A stretch of DNA of 28,497 nucleotides, taken from the IMG/VR virus record IMGVR_UViG_3300044953_000602, positions 1-28,497 of that record, one strand, 5' to 3'. This DNA comes from a virus. This document shows, piece after piece, positions 7,307-15,067 of the stretch. The notes below the pieces were generated by a model. The model was not told the DNA's origin and did no database searches. It worked only from the letters and a program-made list of their open reading frames with translations. Positions within the stretch are counted from its first letter, which is position 1. The number at the start of each line of letters is the position of its first letter. A program made the translations under genes and the position numbers.

Positions 7307-7945
7307 ATGAAACATCGATCTATTTGGTTAAATGGTGATAGCAGTACAGCAGTTGACGACCCGTTACCAATGATTAAAATTGAAGCTCCTGATGTGGTGG
7401 AAAATATATCTCATATAAAAGGATCTGAAAATACAATATCGTTTTATGGTGAAGTTAATACTATAACAGCTGGTGAGATTAATCGCCTACTTACCGAAAC
7501 AGATATTAAACTTCAAAATACTAAAAACTTACTCGGTGATGATTACACACCGACAATTCATTTAAAAATTAGATCAGATGGGGGAAGTTTGTTTGAAGGT
7601 ATTGCTATCTTAGATAGAATGAGATCTCTTAAAAGTAGGATACATACTTACGTTGAAGGGGGAGCAGCAAGTGCAGCAACTTTAATTTCTGTTGCTGGTC
7701 ATAAACGTTATATTGGTAAAAATTCACTAATGCTCATTCACCAGTTATCAGCTGGTAATTATGGTAACTTTCAACAATTAGAAGAACAACAAGAAAATTA
7801 CCGTCGACTAATGCAAATTATAAAGAGTGTATATAAACAGTATACCAAGATGCCAATGAAATCTCTTGAAGAGATACTTAAGAAAGATCTTTGGTTGACA
7901 GCTGAAGAATGTTTACGCTATGGTATGGTAGATGAAATCGTTTAG
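7307..7945 (+). CDS. clpP: ClpP-type serine protease
   Basis: A 212-residue protein of the ClpP/crotonase fold. The catalytic triad can be read: Ser122 (GGAASAAT), His145 (LIHQLS) and Asp194 (KKDLWLTAEE). Also present are the IRSDGGS strand-turn (88-94) of the oxyanion region and the C-terminal ECLRYGMVDEIV typical of ClpP. The usual GxASM around the Ser is here AASAA. Residues 1-40 form an extension not seen in bacterial ClpP. The phage carries no ClpX or ClpA in this window, so it may team with host unfoldases or work alone on phage proteins. It is not the prohead protease, which is at 18552-19214. It is followed by GMP reductase under a separate promoter. Confidence 0.88.
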   Translation: MKHRSIWLNGDSSTAVDDPLPMIKIEAPDVVENISHIKGSENTISFYGEVNTITAGEINRLLTETDIKLQNTKNLLGDDYTPTIHLKIRSDGGSLFEGIAILDRMRSLKSRIHTYVEGGAASAATLISVAGHKRYIGKNSLMLIHQLSAGNYGNFQQLEEQQENYRRLMQIIKSVYKQYTKMPMKSLEEILKKDLWLTAEECLRYGMVDEIV

Positions 7946-7973
7946 TTGATTTCCATTTTTTAAAATCCATATT
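7946..7973 (+). promoter_or_regulatory. Candidate sigma70-type promoter for GMP reductase
   Basis: TTGATT (7946-7951), 16 bases, then CATATT (7968-7973), 5 bases before the ATG at 7979. Its geometry equals that of the dpdA, queF and helicase promoters; the -10 box is imperfect. Confidence 0.4.
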
Positions 7974-7978
7974 TAAAT

Positions 7979-8929
7979 ATGGAAAAGAAACTCCACTATG
8001 ATAATGTTGCGTTAGTACCTGCTTACTCACGAGCAAAGTCGAGATCAGATTTAGACACAAGCACTATAATTGGTGACAGGAAAATTAAATTACCTGTTAT
8101 ACCAGCTAATATGAAATGCGTTATTGATACGTCTACTGCGCATTTCTTATCTGAAAATGATTATTTTTATATTATGCATCGATTTGATATTGATGTTATC
8201 GAATTTATTAAAAAAGCTAATAACGAGAACTGGAAATTAATTTCAATATCTGTAGGTGTAAAGGGCGCTGATATGGATCTCATTGATACAATTAGCAAAT
8301 TGAATTTGAGAGTTGATTTTATTACTATTGATATTGCTCATGGTCATAGTGAGTTAATGAAAAATATGATCAAAAAGATCAAAAGTACATTAACCGATAC
8401 ATACATCATTGCAGGTAATATTTGTACGGTTAATGGTTATAGTGATTTGGTAGATTGGGGTGCAGATATTATTAAGGTTGGTATTGGGCCAGGTGCAGCG
8501 TGCACGACTAAGCTCAAAACAGGATTCACATATCCTATGTTTAGCTGTGTTTCAGATATCTGTGCTTTTAAAGAGCAAACAAACACATTAGCACCTATTA
8601 TCGCAGATGGTGGTATCGCTTATAATGGTGATATAGCTAAAGCACTTGTCGCAGGTGCAGAATATGTCATGTGTGGTAAGCTATTCAGCGAGTGTACGGA
8701 TTCACCAGCTCTATCTGTAAACGGTCAGAAGATTTATTATGGCTCTGCATCACAACACAATAAGAGCCATAACTGCAACATTGAAGGTAAGTTGTTAGAG
8801 CTTGATCACAACGGTATGACATACCATGAAAAGTTGACAGAAATAACCCAAGATCTTCAAAGCTCCATATCTTATTCTGGTTTTACATCAATTAAAGATC
8901 TATGGAAAACAGAATGGGTGCTAATCTAA
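7979..8929 (+). CDS. guaC: GMP reductase
   Basis: A 316-residue TIM-barrel enzyme of the IMPDH/GMPR family. Catalytic Cys175 sits in GIGPGAACTTKLKTG (168-182), the family active-site loop. Upstream are the phosphate- and nucleotide-binding strands (SVGVKG, IDIAHGHS, AGNICT), and downstream IIADGGI. GMP reductase rather than IMP dehydrogenase is preferred because there is no CBS insert and the C-terminus (EGKLLEL, LQSSISYSG) matches reductases. It would convert GMP to IMP with NADPH. The GS-A-S flap differs from the usual GMSS. It runs up to the stop codon of the convergent minus-strand spike gene with no spacer or terminator. Confidence 0.85.
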   Translation: MEKKLHYDNVALVPAYSRAKSRSDLDTSTIIGDRKIKLPVIPANMKCVIDTSTAHFLSENDYFYIMHRFDIDVIEFIKKANNENWKLISISVGVKGADMDLIDTISKLNLRVDFITIDIAHGHSELMKNMIKKIKSTLTDTYIIAGNICTVNGYSDLVDWGADIIKVGIGPGAACTTKLKTGFTYPMFSCVSDICAFKEQTNTLAPIIADGGIAYNGDIAKALVAGAEYVMCGKLFSECTDSPALSVNGQKIYYGSASQHNKSHNCNIEGKLLELDHNGMTYHEKLTEITQDLQSSISYSGFTSIKDLWKTEWVLI

Positions 8930-10687
8930 TTAAACACCAGTCACGTTAACACTAGTTGATGATTCGTTCTGTATATATTCTAAAGCGCTTATACCAGACT
9001 TTGGATATTTATTAACGTTCGGTATACCAGATTCACCAACTGGCTCGTTGCTGTTGTATACTAGTGCAGAGCTTCTAACACCTGCATTAGCACTCACACC
9101 GTTTCCACTATCACCAGCTATAAGTGTGATTGGAATGTTTGGGAACTCATGACCATGTGGTGTTAACTCAACCGCAGCACCTGATTGTTGATCGAGAACT
9201 ATTGTAAATGGTTGATTGCTTACGACTAACGTGCCACCACTACCGTTAAACGTCGCTGGTACATTTAAGCTTAAAAACCCTGTTATTTGATCCCCGTTAC
9301 GCAAAAACCCACGAGCACCTTCTTTGGTAAACCCGATCAATGTTTGTTGAATCTCTTGAGGCGCGACAATATGGTTACATGTGATGTTGCCATCAAAATA
9401 ACCACCACCAGCTACTATTAAGTTTTGATTTATACCAACGTTACCATTCAGGAACACTTGACCCTCACTTGTTATGTTTAGATTTGATGATTCAATCGAT
9501 AGGTTTGTTTCACCTTTAATTATAATATCTTGACCACCAATAATAGTTTGTAGAGCACCGATCTTAAGCACGGTGTCTGTATTTAATTTAAACGAACCAC
9601 TGGTGGTTAAGCCGATACCACCACCACCCGCTTTAATATTCATACCATTACCAGCTTCAATTGTAAATTTACCGCATGGAAAAAATGAATGGTTATCCAC
9701 TTCAACTATTTCGGGAGCAGCTGATGGTACCGCGCAAAGACCAGGTGTTGTGACTGCGACACCAAACGGTACATCGCGACCCTTCATATCAACATATGCT
9801 TGTGGGTTGTCATTGGTTGTAGCCCCACAAACGATACGAATATTTCTGGATGCACACAACACATAGTCACCACCAGATCCTAACTTTGATTCAATAGCTG
9901 TCAATTTCTTTTGTGTGTTAGCTGTAGCTTCAGCACGCGCTGAAGGGCTCGGACCTGGTTCAGCTTTAGCACCGGCAGTAGATGGACTTGACGTTGATTC
10001 AAGATTGCTTAGAGCCTTAGGTAGTGGTAATTTATTTTTGGTTAACCCCTTAAGTGAATCTGTAGCACCTTTAGTAATATCTTCAACAGTTTTTACTGGA
10101 CCGGTAACCATCTTCTTTAAATTACTGTATACGTTTTTAACACCTGCTTTTGCTTGTTGTAGAGCATTTGGTGGTGTGGCTGTATGGTTTGATGTTTTAC
10201 CACTGTCTTCATTAGCTTTAATTTGATCAATACCGGTGTTAGATGCTAATTCAATTTTAGCATTTTTATAAAGAACTGGCGCTTTTTCAATCGCCACACC
10301 AGGCATAACCACTTGAACTGGTTTTTTCTCCGGTGGCAAACAATTAGACATTGCGTATTCTGTAACTTGTCTATTCCACTCAGCGTGAGCTTCGGTCTTA
10401 ATAGCACCGGAATCACCAATGATAACGTTTAAACTTTTTTCAACTCGTGTCCACTTATCACCACCTACATATGTGCAGTCATCCTTACCAACACTTTTGA
10501 AGCTATCTACAATTGTGTGGTGTTGTGTATTATTGGGGCTAAATAACGACACACCGGGTCCATTTAGTGTTAGTTGAGAACCACTATAAGCTCCAATGAT
10601 TATATGTTCGCGACCATCAGAATGGTTCATCACAATACTACCAGCACGTCCGGATATTACTGAGCTGTTTTGATATTTATCTGCCAT
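8930..10687 (-). CDS. Baseplate central spike, gp5 C-terminal part
   Basis: A 585-residue structural protein. Residues about 270-450 show short repeated beta strands rich in Gly, Asn and Ile (NGMNIKAGGGGIGL, TTSGSFKLNTDT, IIGGQDIIIKGETNLSI), as expected of the trimeric beta-helix needle of gp5/VgrG spikes. Residues 1-110 are also beta-rich (HSDGREHIIIGAYSGSQLTL), and 115-265 form an Ala/Lys/Ser linker. The C-terminal LTPHGHEF segment and a Gly/Ser-rich tail close the protein. No lysozyme domain is seen, unlike T4 gp5. Its ATG overlaps the end of the OB-fold gene by 11 bases, so the two products are probably made together as one spike. The gene ends the minus-strand baseplate operon. Confidence 0.72.
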   Translation of the reverse strand: MADKYQNSSVISGRAGSIVMNHSDGREHIIIGAYSGSQLTLNGPGVSLFSPNNTQHHTIVDSFKSVGKDDCTYVGGDKWTRVEKSLNVIIGDSGAIKTEAHAEWNRQVTEYAMSNCLPPEKKPVQVVMPGVAIEKAPVLYKNAKIELASNTGIDQIKANEDSGKTSNHTATPPNALQQAKAGVKNVYSNLKKMVTGPVKTVEDITKGATDSLKGLTKNKLPLPKALSNLESTSSPSTAGAKAEPGPSPSARAEATANTQKKLTAIESKLGSGGDYVLCASRNIRIVCGATTNDNPQAYVDMKGRDVPFGVAVTTPGLCAVPSAAPEIVEVDNHSFFPCGKFTIEAGNGMNIKAGGGGIGLTTSGSFKLNTDTVLKIGALQTIIGGQDIIIKGETNLSIESSNLNITSEGQVFLNGNVGINQNLIVAGGGYFDGNITCNHIVAPQEIQQTLIGFTKEGARGFLRNGDQITGFLSLNVPATFNGSGGTLVVSNQPFTIVLDQQSGAAVELTPHGHEFPNIPITLIAGDSGNGVSANAGVRSSALVYNSNEPVGESGIPNVNKYPKSGISALEYIQNESSTSVNVTGV

Positions 10688-11462
10688 AATCTATAGGGGG
10701 TAATAGTGGGGTTGGTGGGGTGCCAGCTGAAATTGGCGGGGGTAGTGTAGGTTCACTTCTCGGTGTGTTCACCGGTGAGGAAGGCGCCGTTGAGGAACTA
10801 CTTGTTGTTGGTGTTGAGAAACCACTTGTTTTTGGTGAAGAACCATTTGCTGCATTTTGAAACGATCCATCGAGAGCAAATATTTGAGTAAAAGCTGGTA
10901 CACCATTTATACCACCGATACATACTGGAAAATTACAATCACCTTTATAAAACAACAACAACACCTGTGCTCCAATTCTAGGTACACCAAAGGTACCTGA
11001 TGGTGCTTTATCATAAGATGGTACTGTTGCATATGCAAATGGGTTACCACGTGGAAGCAGATATTCATGTGGTTCTGCAAATGGTGTTTTAAAACCTTCA
11101 TATTTTCTTGCGTTATTTTCAGCAACAAAATCAAAAACACCATCATCACCAGTAGTCCCAGGACCCATATCAGTTAAAATAGGTGAGCAGATATCTGCCC
11201 ATGGGCAGAATGTTTTTAAGTATTCTGTCGATTGTTTATTCAAACTACCAACATTATCACCAATGGTCGGGTATTCAGCTTGATTTTTACTATTTAAAAA
11301 TGAAAAGAGATTAATACCATGTATGTCTGGTATATATACTTGTACACGACCACCACCTTGTATTGGGTCGTTTGTATCTATCACAATACCTTTATGTATG
11401 CTATAATCAGGTACATACCCTGTTTCATTTGTTTTGACTGTTGTTGGTGTTTTAATATTCAC
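10677..11462 (-). CDS. Baseplate hub/spike protein, gp5 OB-fold part
   Basis: A 261-residue protein with the gp5 OB-fold. KGIVIDTNDPIQGGGRVQVYIPDIHG (about 24-49) is the typical strand pair, and FGVPRIGAQVLLLFYKGDCNFPVCIGGI (about 158-185) the closing half with the conserved P-R-x-G and F-x-x-G-D. In T4 this domain binds the gp27 hub and leads into lysozyme and needle; here it ends in a Pro/Ser/Thr-rich tail (about 205-261) and a stop. The needle-like part is the next gene, overlapping by 11 bases in another frame. It abuts the upstream gene (11463) with no gap, so the three genes form one late transcript. Confidence 0.75.
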   Translation of the reverse strand: MNIKTPTTVKTNETGYVPDYSIHKGIVIDTNDPIQGGGRVQVYIPDIHGINLFSFLNSKNQAEYPTIGDNVGSLNKQSTEYLKTFCPWADICSPILTDMGPGTTGDDGVFDFVAENNARKYEGFKTPFAEPHEYLLPRGNPFAYATVPSYDKAPSGTFGVPRIGAQVLLLFYKGDCNFPVCIGGINGVPAFTQIFALDGSFQNAANGSSPKTSGFSTPTTSSSSTAPSSPVNTPRSEPTLPPPISAGTPPTPLLPPIDYGR

Positions 11463-12119
11463 TTATTTTTTAAAATTCATCGACATCTTATTGATTTTTT
11501 CCATCTGAGTAGCAGCTTTGTTTAGTTGACCCTTGTACTTATTTATAGGCCCTTCAAACACATTACCACCTAATTGTATCTTCTGCGTGATGTTACCTAC
11601 CACTTTATCAAAACTTTTATTGACATTTGCCATTATCTTTTTTGTGAGACCAGCAGTTGCTTTTTTCATCAGACATCCCATCATGTTAGCCATCATCGTT
11701 TCGCAGTTCTTCTTTTCTTTGTTAGCTTTTTTTAAGTCTCTTGCACGCTGACTTATTGTGGATTTTATATCTTTCAATGTATCTACTAGTTCACTAACAT
11801 CATTAAACAGTTTTTTTAAAGCTCGTAACGGTCCAAGTATTTTACCCGTTATTTTATTTATTGCATCTACGATTGCACCTTCTATGGCGTCTTTGGCTGC
11901 CTTAGCTAACGCAGCAGCAGATCCTAAAAGTCCACCAGCTGCAGCTTTTAGAGCACCACCAGCTGCAGCTTTTAGAGTACCAGTTGAAAGTGTGCTTGCT
12001 AAACAAGCACCAGCACCAATAACACCAATAACAGTAGTTGCTTTATCCAACAAACTATTAGCAGATGTTTTCAGATTGTTAATTGCTGGTAACAATCTAG
12101 GAATTGAAGGGAGTGCCAT
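11463..12119 (-). CDS. Ala/Lys-rich protein of the baseplate operon
   Basis: A 218-residue protein, not recognised. Residues 30-80 are Ala/Gly-rich and hydrophobic, with a repeated L-K-A-A-A-G-G unit (tandem 24-base DNA repeat). They could form a membrane-active or packed helical hairpin. Residues 95-135 are charged and coiled-coil-like (LVDTLKDIKSTISQRARDLKKANKEKK), and a Met/Cys-rich segment (CETMMANMMGCLMKK) follows. As first gene of the spike operon it may be a baseplate hub or tail-tip component. A late-type box with a 5-base spacer precedes the ATG. No homology to a known T4 hub protein can be claimed. Confidence 0.6.
   Translation of the reverse strand: MALPSIPRLLPAINNLKTSANSLLDKATTVIGVIGAGACLASTLSTGTLKAAAGGALKAAAGGLLGSAAALAKAAKDAIEGAIVDAINKITGKILGPLRALKKLFNDVSELVDTLKDIKSTISQRARDLKKANKEKKNCETMMANMMGCLMKKATAGLTKKIMANVNKSFDKVVGNITQKIQLGGNVFEGPINKYKGQLNKAATQMEKINKMSMNFKK
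11932..11977. repeat. Tandem 24-base direct repeat in coding DNA
   Basis: Two identical 22-base copies (11932-11953 and 11956-11977) with a 24-base period. They code for repeated LKAAAGG in the Ala-rich part of the 11463-12119 gene. A recent in-frame duplication is likely. Confidence 0.8.
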
Positions 12120-12124
12120 AAAAA

Positions 12125-12132
12125 TATTTAGT
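12125..12132 (-). promoter_or_regulatory. Late promoter-like box for the spike operon
   Basis: Read on the minus strand: ACTAAATA, then 5 bases (TTTTT), then the ATG at 12119. Two mismatches from TATAAATA, but the spacing matches the other late boxes. It touches the -35 box of the divergent dpdA promoter. Confidence 0.4.
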
Positions 12133-12159
12133 TGAATAACCAGTATACCAACCTATAAT
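12132..12159 (+). promoter_or_regulatory. Sigma70-type promoter for the dpdA cassette
   Basis: TTGAAT (12132-12137), 16 bases, then a perfect TATAAT (12154-12159), 6 bases before the dpdA ATG at 12166. Transcription would start at or within a base or so of the A of the ATG. Confidence 0.6.
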
Positions 12160-12165
12160 GGTTAT

Positions 12166-12984
12166 ATGTTTAATAAAATTAAAATTTCACATGAAACACC
12201 TTTAGCGTTAATGCCAAAGTCACGAGGTTATAATGATTACGACTATGCGTTGGTTCATCTTTTTGAAACACATCCAGACTATTATCAATTTTTTAAAGAG
12301 AGTTTAGCAATGGGTCGTGAAGTGCTATTAGATAATTCTATCTTTGAATTAGGGACAGCATTTGATTCAACTAAATTTTACAACTATATTTTAGATCTCA
12401 AACCAAGTTATTATGTCGTACCGGATGTTCTTGAAGATAGTAAAGCAACAATTAGTAGTTTTAACGAGTGGTGTAAAAACCATGATCTCGAACCTATTAA
12501 GTATATTCCAAAAATTGGAGTTGTTCAAGGAAAAACATTTAGTGAGTTAGCTGATTGTTATGAATTCATGTCACGTCACGCTGACTATATTGCAATTTCA
12601 TTTGATTATTCTTACTATCAAATTAGTGCGTTTGGTAATACAAGACTTGAACGCATGCGTAATGGTCGTGTTAAACTAATTAACAATCTAATTAGTGAAG
12701 GTATTTGGAATCATAATAAACCTCATCATTTGTTAGGTTGTTCACTTCCGAATGAGTTTAAGGAATATCACTCTATTGCTACTGATAGTATTAGATCAAT
12801 TGATACATCTAATCCAGTTGTTGCTGGGTTGCATAATATTAGGTACGTTGATGGTGTTGGATTAGTTGATAAGCTTAGTATTAAACTTTGCGACCTTATT
12901 GATTACAAACCAACACCCCAGCAAGAACAAGCTGTATTATTCAATGTTAACCAGTTTAAACTTATTAACCAATTTTACCTTTGA
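12166..12984 (+). CDS. dpdA: DpdA-like DNA guanine transglycosylase
   Basis: A 272-residue protein of the tRNA-guanine transglycosylase superfamily, in the phage DpdA style. DpdA enzymes swap guanine in DNA for a 7-deazaguanine base. Motifs in TGT order: LLDNSIFELG (54-63; Asp56 fits the TGT TDSGGFQ acid), VVPDVLED (84-91; Asp87, substrate binding), GVVQGKT (118-124; fits the GIVQGG loop), LLGCSLPNEF (189-198) and SIDTSNP (211-217; Asp213 as candidate nucleophile). The CxCxxC...H zinc site of tRNA enzymes is absent and the protein is shorter, which argues for DNA rather than tRNA as substrate. It is first in a cassette ending in queF, which supports the call. DpdA subfamily not determined. 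Confidence 0.75.
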   Translation: MFNKIKISHETPLALMPKSRGYNDYDYALVHLFETHPDYYQFFKESLAMGREVLLDNSIFELGTAFDSTKFYNYILDLKPSYYVVPDVLEDSKATISSFNEWCKNHDLEPIKYIPKIGVVQGKTFSELADCYEFMSRHADYIAISFDYSYYQISAFGNTRLERMRNGRVKLINNLISEGIWNHNKPHHLLGCSLPNEFKEYHSIATDSIRSIDTSNPVVAGLHNIRYVDGVGLVDKLSIKLCDLIDYKPTPQQEQAVLFNVNQFKLINQFYL

Positions 12985-12986
12985 TT

Positions 12987-13532
12987 ATGACAGTAACATT
13001 AACAAGAGAAGATTGCCTAAAGTTAGCTGAAACTTTAGATACAAAAACAAAGTCATACTTAGTAGATGATTGTATTGCAACATGGGATACAAAAAATCTA
13101 TGGCATCACGAACCTATTGCTTATTATAAAGATAAGACAATTGTAAGCGTGATGTTTGCTAATGTCGAGCATGTAGGTGGTGAACACATTCTATACATTC
13201 AAAGGGTGTTTACTATCCCGGAGTTTAGAAAGAAAGGCCACTTTAGAGAGCTCTTTAATGAAGTATATACATCGCAGTTTAATAACGGTGTTAGGTTCTT
13301 AAAACTATTTGTTAATGTTGATGCATATAAAGCATACAAAGCAATGAAATTTAATATGGTGCAACAGACTGAAGATGGTAAGTATTACTTAATTTTTATT
13401 CCAATGTTACATTATGTACTTGAATACAATAACTTTATTACTTCACTCTCACCAATTTCTTATTTCTTACCAGATGCAATAAATCTTTATTATCTGGATT
13501 TACAAAGGAAATATAATATTATTGACGTATGA
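12987..13532 (+). CDS. GNAT-family N-acetyltransferase
   Basis: A 181-residue acetyltransferase-fold protein. The acetyl-CoA motif A region is IQRVFTIPEFRKKGHFRELF (71-90), with R-K-K-G-H-F in place of the usual R/Q-x-x-G-x-G/A, followed by LKLFVNVDAYKAYKAMKF (105-122), the strand-helix of motif B (N-x-x-A-x-x-x-Y-x-x-x-G/K-F). The C-terminal 50 residues are unlike other GNATs. The ATG at 12987 is 2 bases after the dpdA stop; a TTG at 12981 would overlap it. GNATs acylate primary amines. Set between a DNA 7-deazaguanine transferase and QueF, which makes the primary amine of preQ1, it could acylate the base, but the substrate is inference. It could instead target a host protein. Confidence 0.7.
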   Translation: MTVTLTREDCLKLAETLDTKTKSYLVDDCIATWDTKNLWHHEPIAYYKDKTIVSVMFANVEHVGGEHILYIQRVFTIPEFRKKGHFRELFNEVYTSQFNNGVRFLKLFVNVDAYKAYKAMKFNMVQQTEDGKYYLIFIPMLHYVLEYNNFITSLSPISYFLPDAINLYYLDLQRKYNIIDV

Positions 13533-14092
13533 TTATTTCATTTACAGGTGCTCAATCTACAGGTAAATCGACATTGTTGAATATGTGCAAGGAACAGTTC
13601 GGAAATAAATTCGAATACTTCCCTGAAATCACCCGACAAATCAAAAACAATATTAGTGTTAACATCAACGAACTTGGTGATAGTTTAACACAATATCTTA
13701 TCATGAGCAAACATATCGAAAATATGTTTATTGCAAAACAGCATGCACATGTTTTCTTAGATCGGTGTGCTTTAGACGGATTGGTGTATACGAGATGGTT
13801 ACATCAAAAACATAAAGTTTCAAATGAAGTTATTGATTGTGCGCATGATATTTTTAATCGTTTAATTCACGATGTCGATGTTATTTTTTATACCGACCCA
13901 GCTGATGTTAAATTAGTTGATGATGGTGAGCGTAGTACGAGTATTTCATTTAGAAATGAAATCATTAGCTTATTTGAACTGCATATCGATAGATATATCG
14001 GAGATAATAAAGTTATTAAATTATCTGGTACTATTGATGAACGAATGAATACTATTAAAGAAACGTTGAAAGTGAAAGGTATTAGTCTATAA
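13529..14092 (+). CDS. P-loop kinase-like ATPase (AAA_28/NadR-type)
   Basis: A 187-residue P-loop protein. Walker A is GAQSTGKST (7-15), in the G-x-x-S-T-G-K-S/T form of the AAA_28/NadR-like kinase group. HVFLDRCALDG (74-84) gives the Walker B strand and the D-R of nucleoside or nucleotide kinases. VIFYTDPADV and DGERSTSISFRNEI (about 131-150) correspond to the lid with an Arg. It is about the size of a nucleoside or NMN/ribosyl-nicotinamide kinase; the substrate is unknown. The start overlaps the GNAT stop as ATGA. Its place in the dpdA-queF cassette suggests it prepares or modifies a nucleotide or base for DNA modification, but salvage of a nucleoside is equally possible. Confidence 0.7.
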   Translation: MIISFTGAQSTGKSTLLNMCKEQFGNKFEYFPEITRQIKNNISVNINELGDSLTQYLIMSKHIENMFIAKQHAHVFLDRCALDGLVYTRWLHQKHKVSNEVIDCAHDIFNRLIHDVDVIFYTDPADVKLVDDGERSTSISFRNEIISLFELHIDRYIGDNKVIKLSGTIDERMNTIKETLKVKGISL

Positions 14093-14093
14093 T
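14066..14093 (+). promoter_or_regulatory. Sigma70-type promoter for queF
   Basis: TTGAAA (14066-14071), 16 bases, then a perfect TATAAT (14088-14093), 5 bases before the queF ATG at 14099. It lies inside the 3' end of the kinase-like gene, so queF can be transcribed on its own as well as from the dpdA promoter. Confidence 0.6.
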
Positions 14094-14098
14094 ATATC

Positions 14099-15016
14099 AT
14101 GGCACTCGAAAAATTAGATAACTCAAATATTAGCGTCCACCTTGGTAAGACTTCTCAATATAAGTCTCAATATGATCCATCTCTTCTTGTAAGAGAACTT
14201 CGCAGTAATAATCGTAAGCATATTGGCATTGATGATGATAACCTCCCGTTCGTTGGTTATGATACATGGAATGCATATGAAATTTCTGCATTAACAAATA
14301 ATGGGTTACCTGTTACTGGTATTGCAAAGATTGTTTACCCAGCATCAAGTAAATACATTGTAGAATCAAAATCTCTTAAGCTCTACTTCAATTCATTTAA
14401 CATGACGAAGCTCGGTGTAACGTCTAGTGAAGTTAGAAGTAAAATTACAGAGCTAGCTATAAAAGACTTATCTGAACTTCTAGGTGTGGATGTTTCTATT
14501 AACGTCTTTAGTGATGAAGAAGTTGTTTTTGATCATAGTATGCTTCATATTGAATATTACGAAGACTGTATTACGTTAGAAAAACACTATGAACATAGTC
14601 TTACTGATGAGTTTACAGTATATCAAGAAACTCCTTCATTATTGGAAATTACTGAAGGTGATAATAAAATCAAAAAGTTTCATAGCGCACTTCTTAAATC
14701 AAATTGCCGTGTGACTAGTCAACCAGACTGGGGAGATGTTTTTATTGTTTATAAAAGCTCCAAGGATGTCGATCCAGTTTCGTTAGTAAAATATATTGTT
14801 TCATTTAGAGATGAATGTCATTTCCATGAAGAAATTTGCGAAACAATTTACAAGAGACTACATGATGCATTGCAACCAGAATTATTACATGTGATGTGTT
14901 TGTATGCACGTCGTGGTGGTATTGATATTAATCCACAACGCGCATCAAGTGATCAACACTTGCACGGTATTGTTGACAACCCAGCTTTCTGTCATACCAA
15001 AACACCTAAGCAATAA
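14099..15016 (+). CDS. queF: QueF, preQ0 reductase (long, bimodular type)
   Basis: A 305-residue NADPH-dependent 7-cyano-7-deazaguanine reductase, which turns the nitrile of preQ0 into the aminomethyl group of preQ1. Length and layout match the two-module E. coli form. Visible motifs: VESKSLKLYFNSFN (88-101), the QueF NADPH-binding motif with Glu89; SNCRVTSQPDWG (181-192), with catalytic Cys183 and Asp190; FHEE (222-225), with His223 and Glu224 for preQ0 binding; and RRGGIDINP (251-259). All key residues are present, so it should be active. In the host the product feeds tRNA queuosine; beside dpdA it more likely makes preQ1 for phage DNA. The gene is closed by a strong terminator. Confidence 0.93.
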   Translation: MALEKLDNSNISVHLGKTSQYKSQYDPSLLVRELRSNNRKHIGIDDDNLPFVGYDTWNAYEISALTNNGLPVTGIAKIVYPASSKYIVESKSLKLYFNSFNMTKLGVTSSEVRSKITELAIKDLSELLGVDVSINVFSDEEVVFDHSMLHIEYYEDCITLEKHYEHSLTDEFTVYQETPSLLEITEGDNKIKKFHSALLKSNCRVTSQPDWGDVFIVYKSSKDVDPVSLVKYIVSFRDECHFHEEICETIYKRLHDALQPELLHVMCLYARRGGIDINPQRASSDQHLHGIVDNPAFCHTKTPKQ

Positions 15017-15025
15017 TCGTTACAT

Positions 15026-15062
15026 AAAAAAAGCCCGTGAGCTATAGCTCACGGGCTTTTTT
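15026..15062. terminator. Bidirectional intrinsic terminator
   Basis: A 10-base-pair GC-rich stem (GCCCGTGAGC, 15033-15042, with its complement at 15047-15056) and a TATA loop. A-tract before and T-tract after, so it can end both the queF transcript and the convergent minus-strand transcript ending at 15068. Confidence 0.9.
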
Positions 15063-15067
15063 GTTGG

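Noticed and set aside
9573-10226. Plus-strand frames over the spike gene
   Set aside because: Shadows of Gly/Ala/Pro-rich coding DNA on the minus strand.
12981-12986. TTG at 12981 as the GNAT start
   Set aside because: Possible by overlap with the dpdA stop, but the ATG 6 bases later is the simpler start; difference is two residues.
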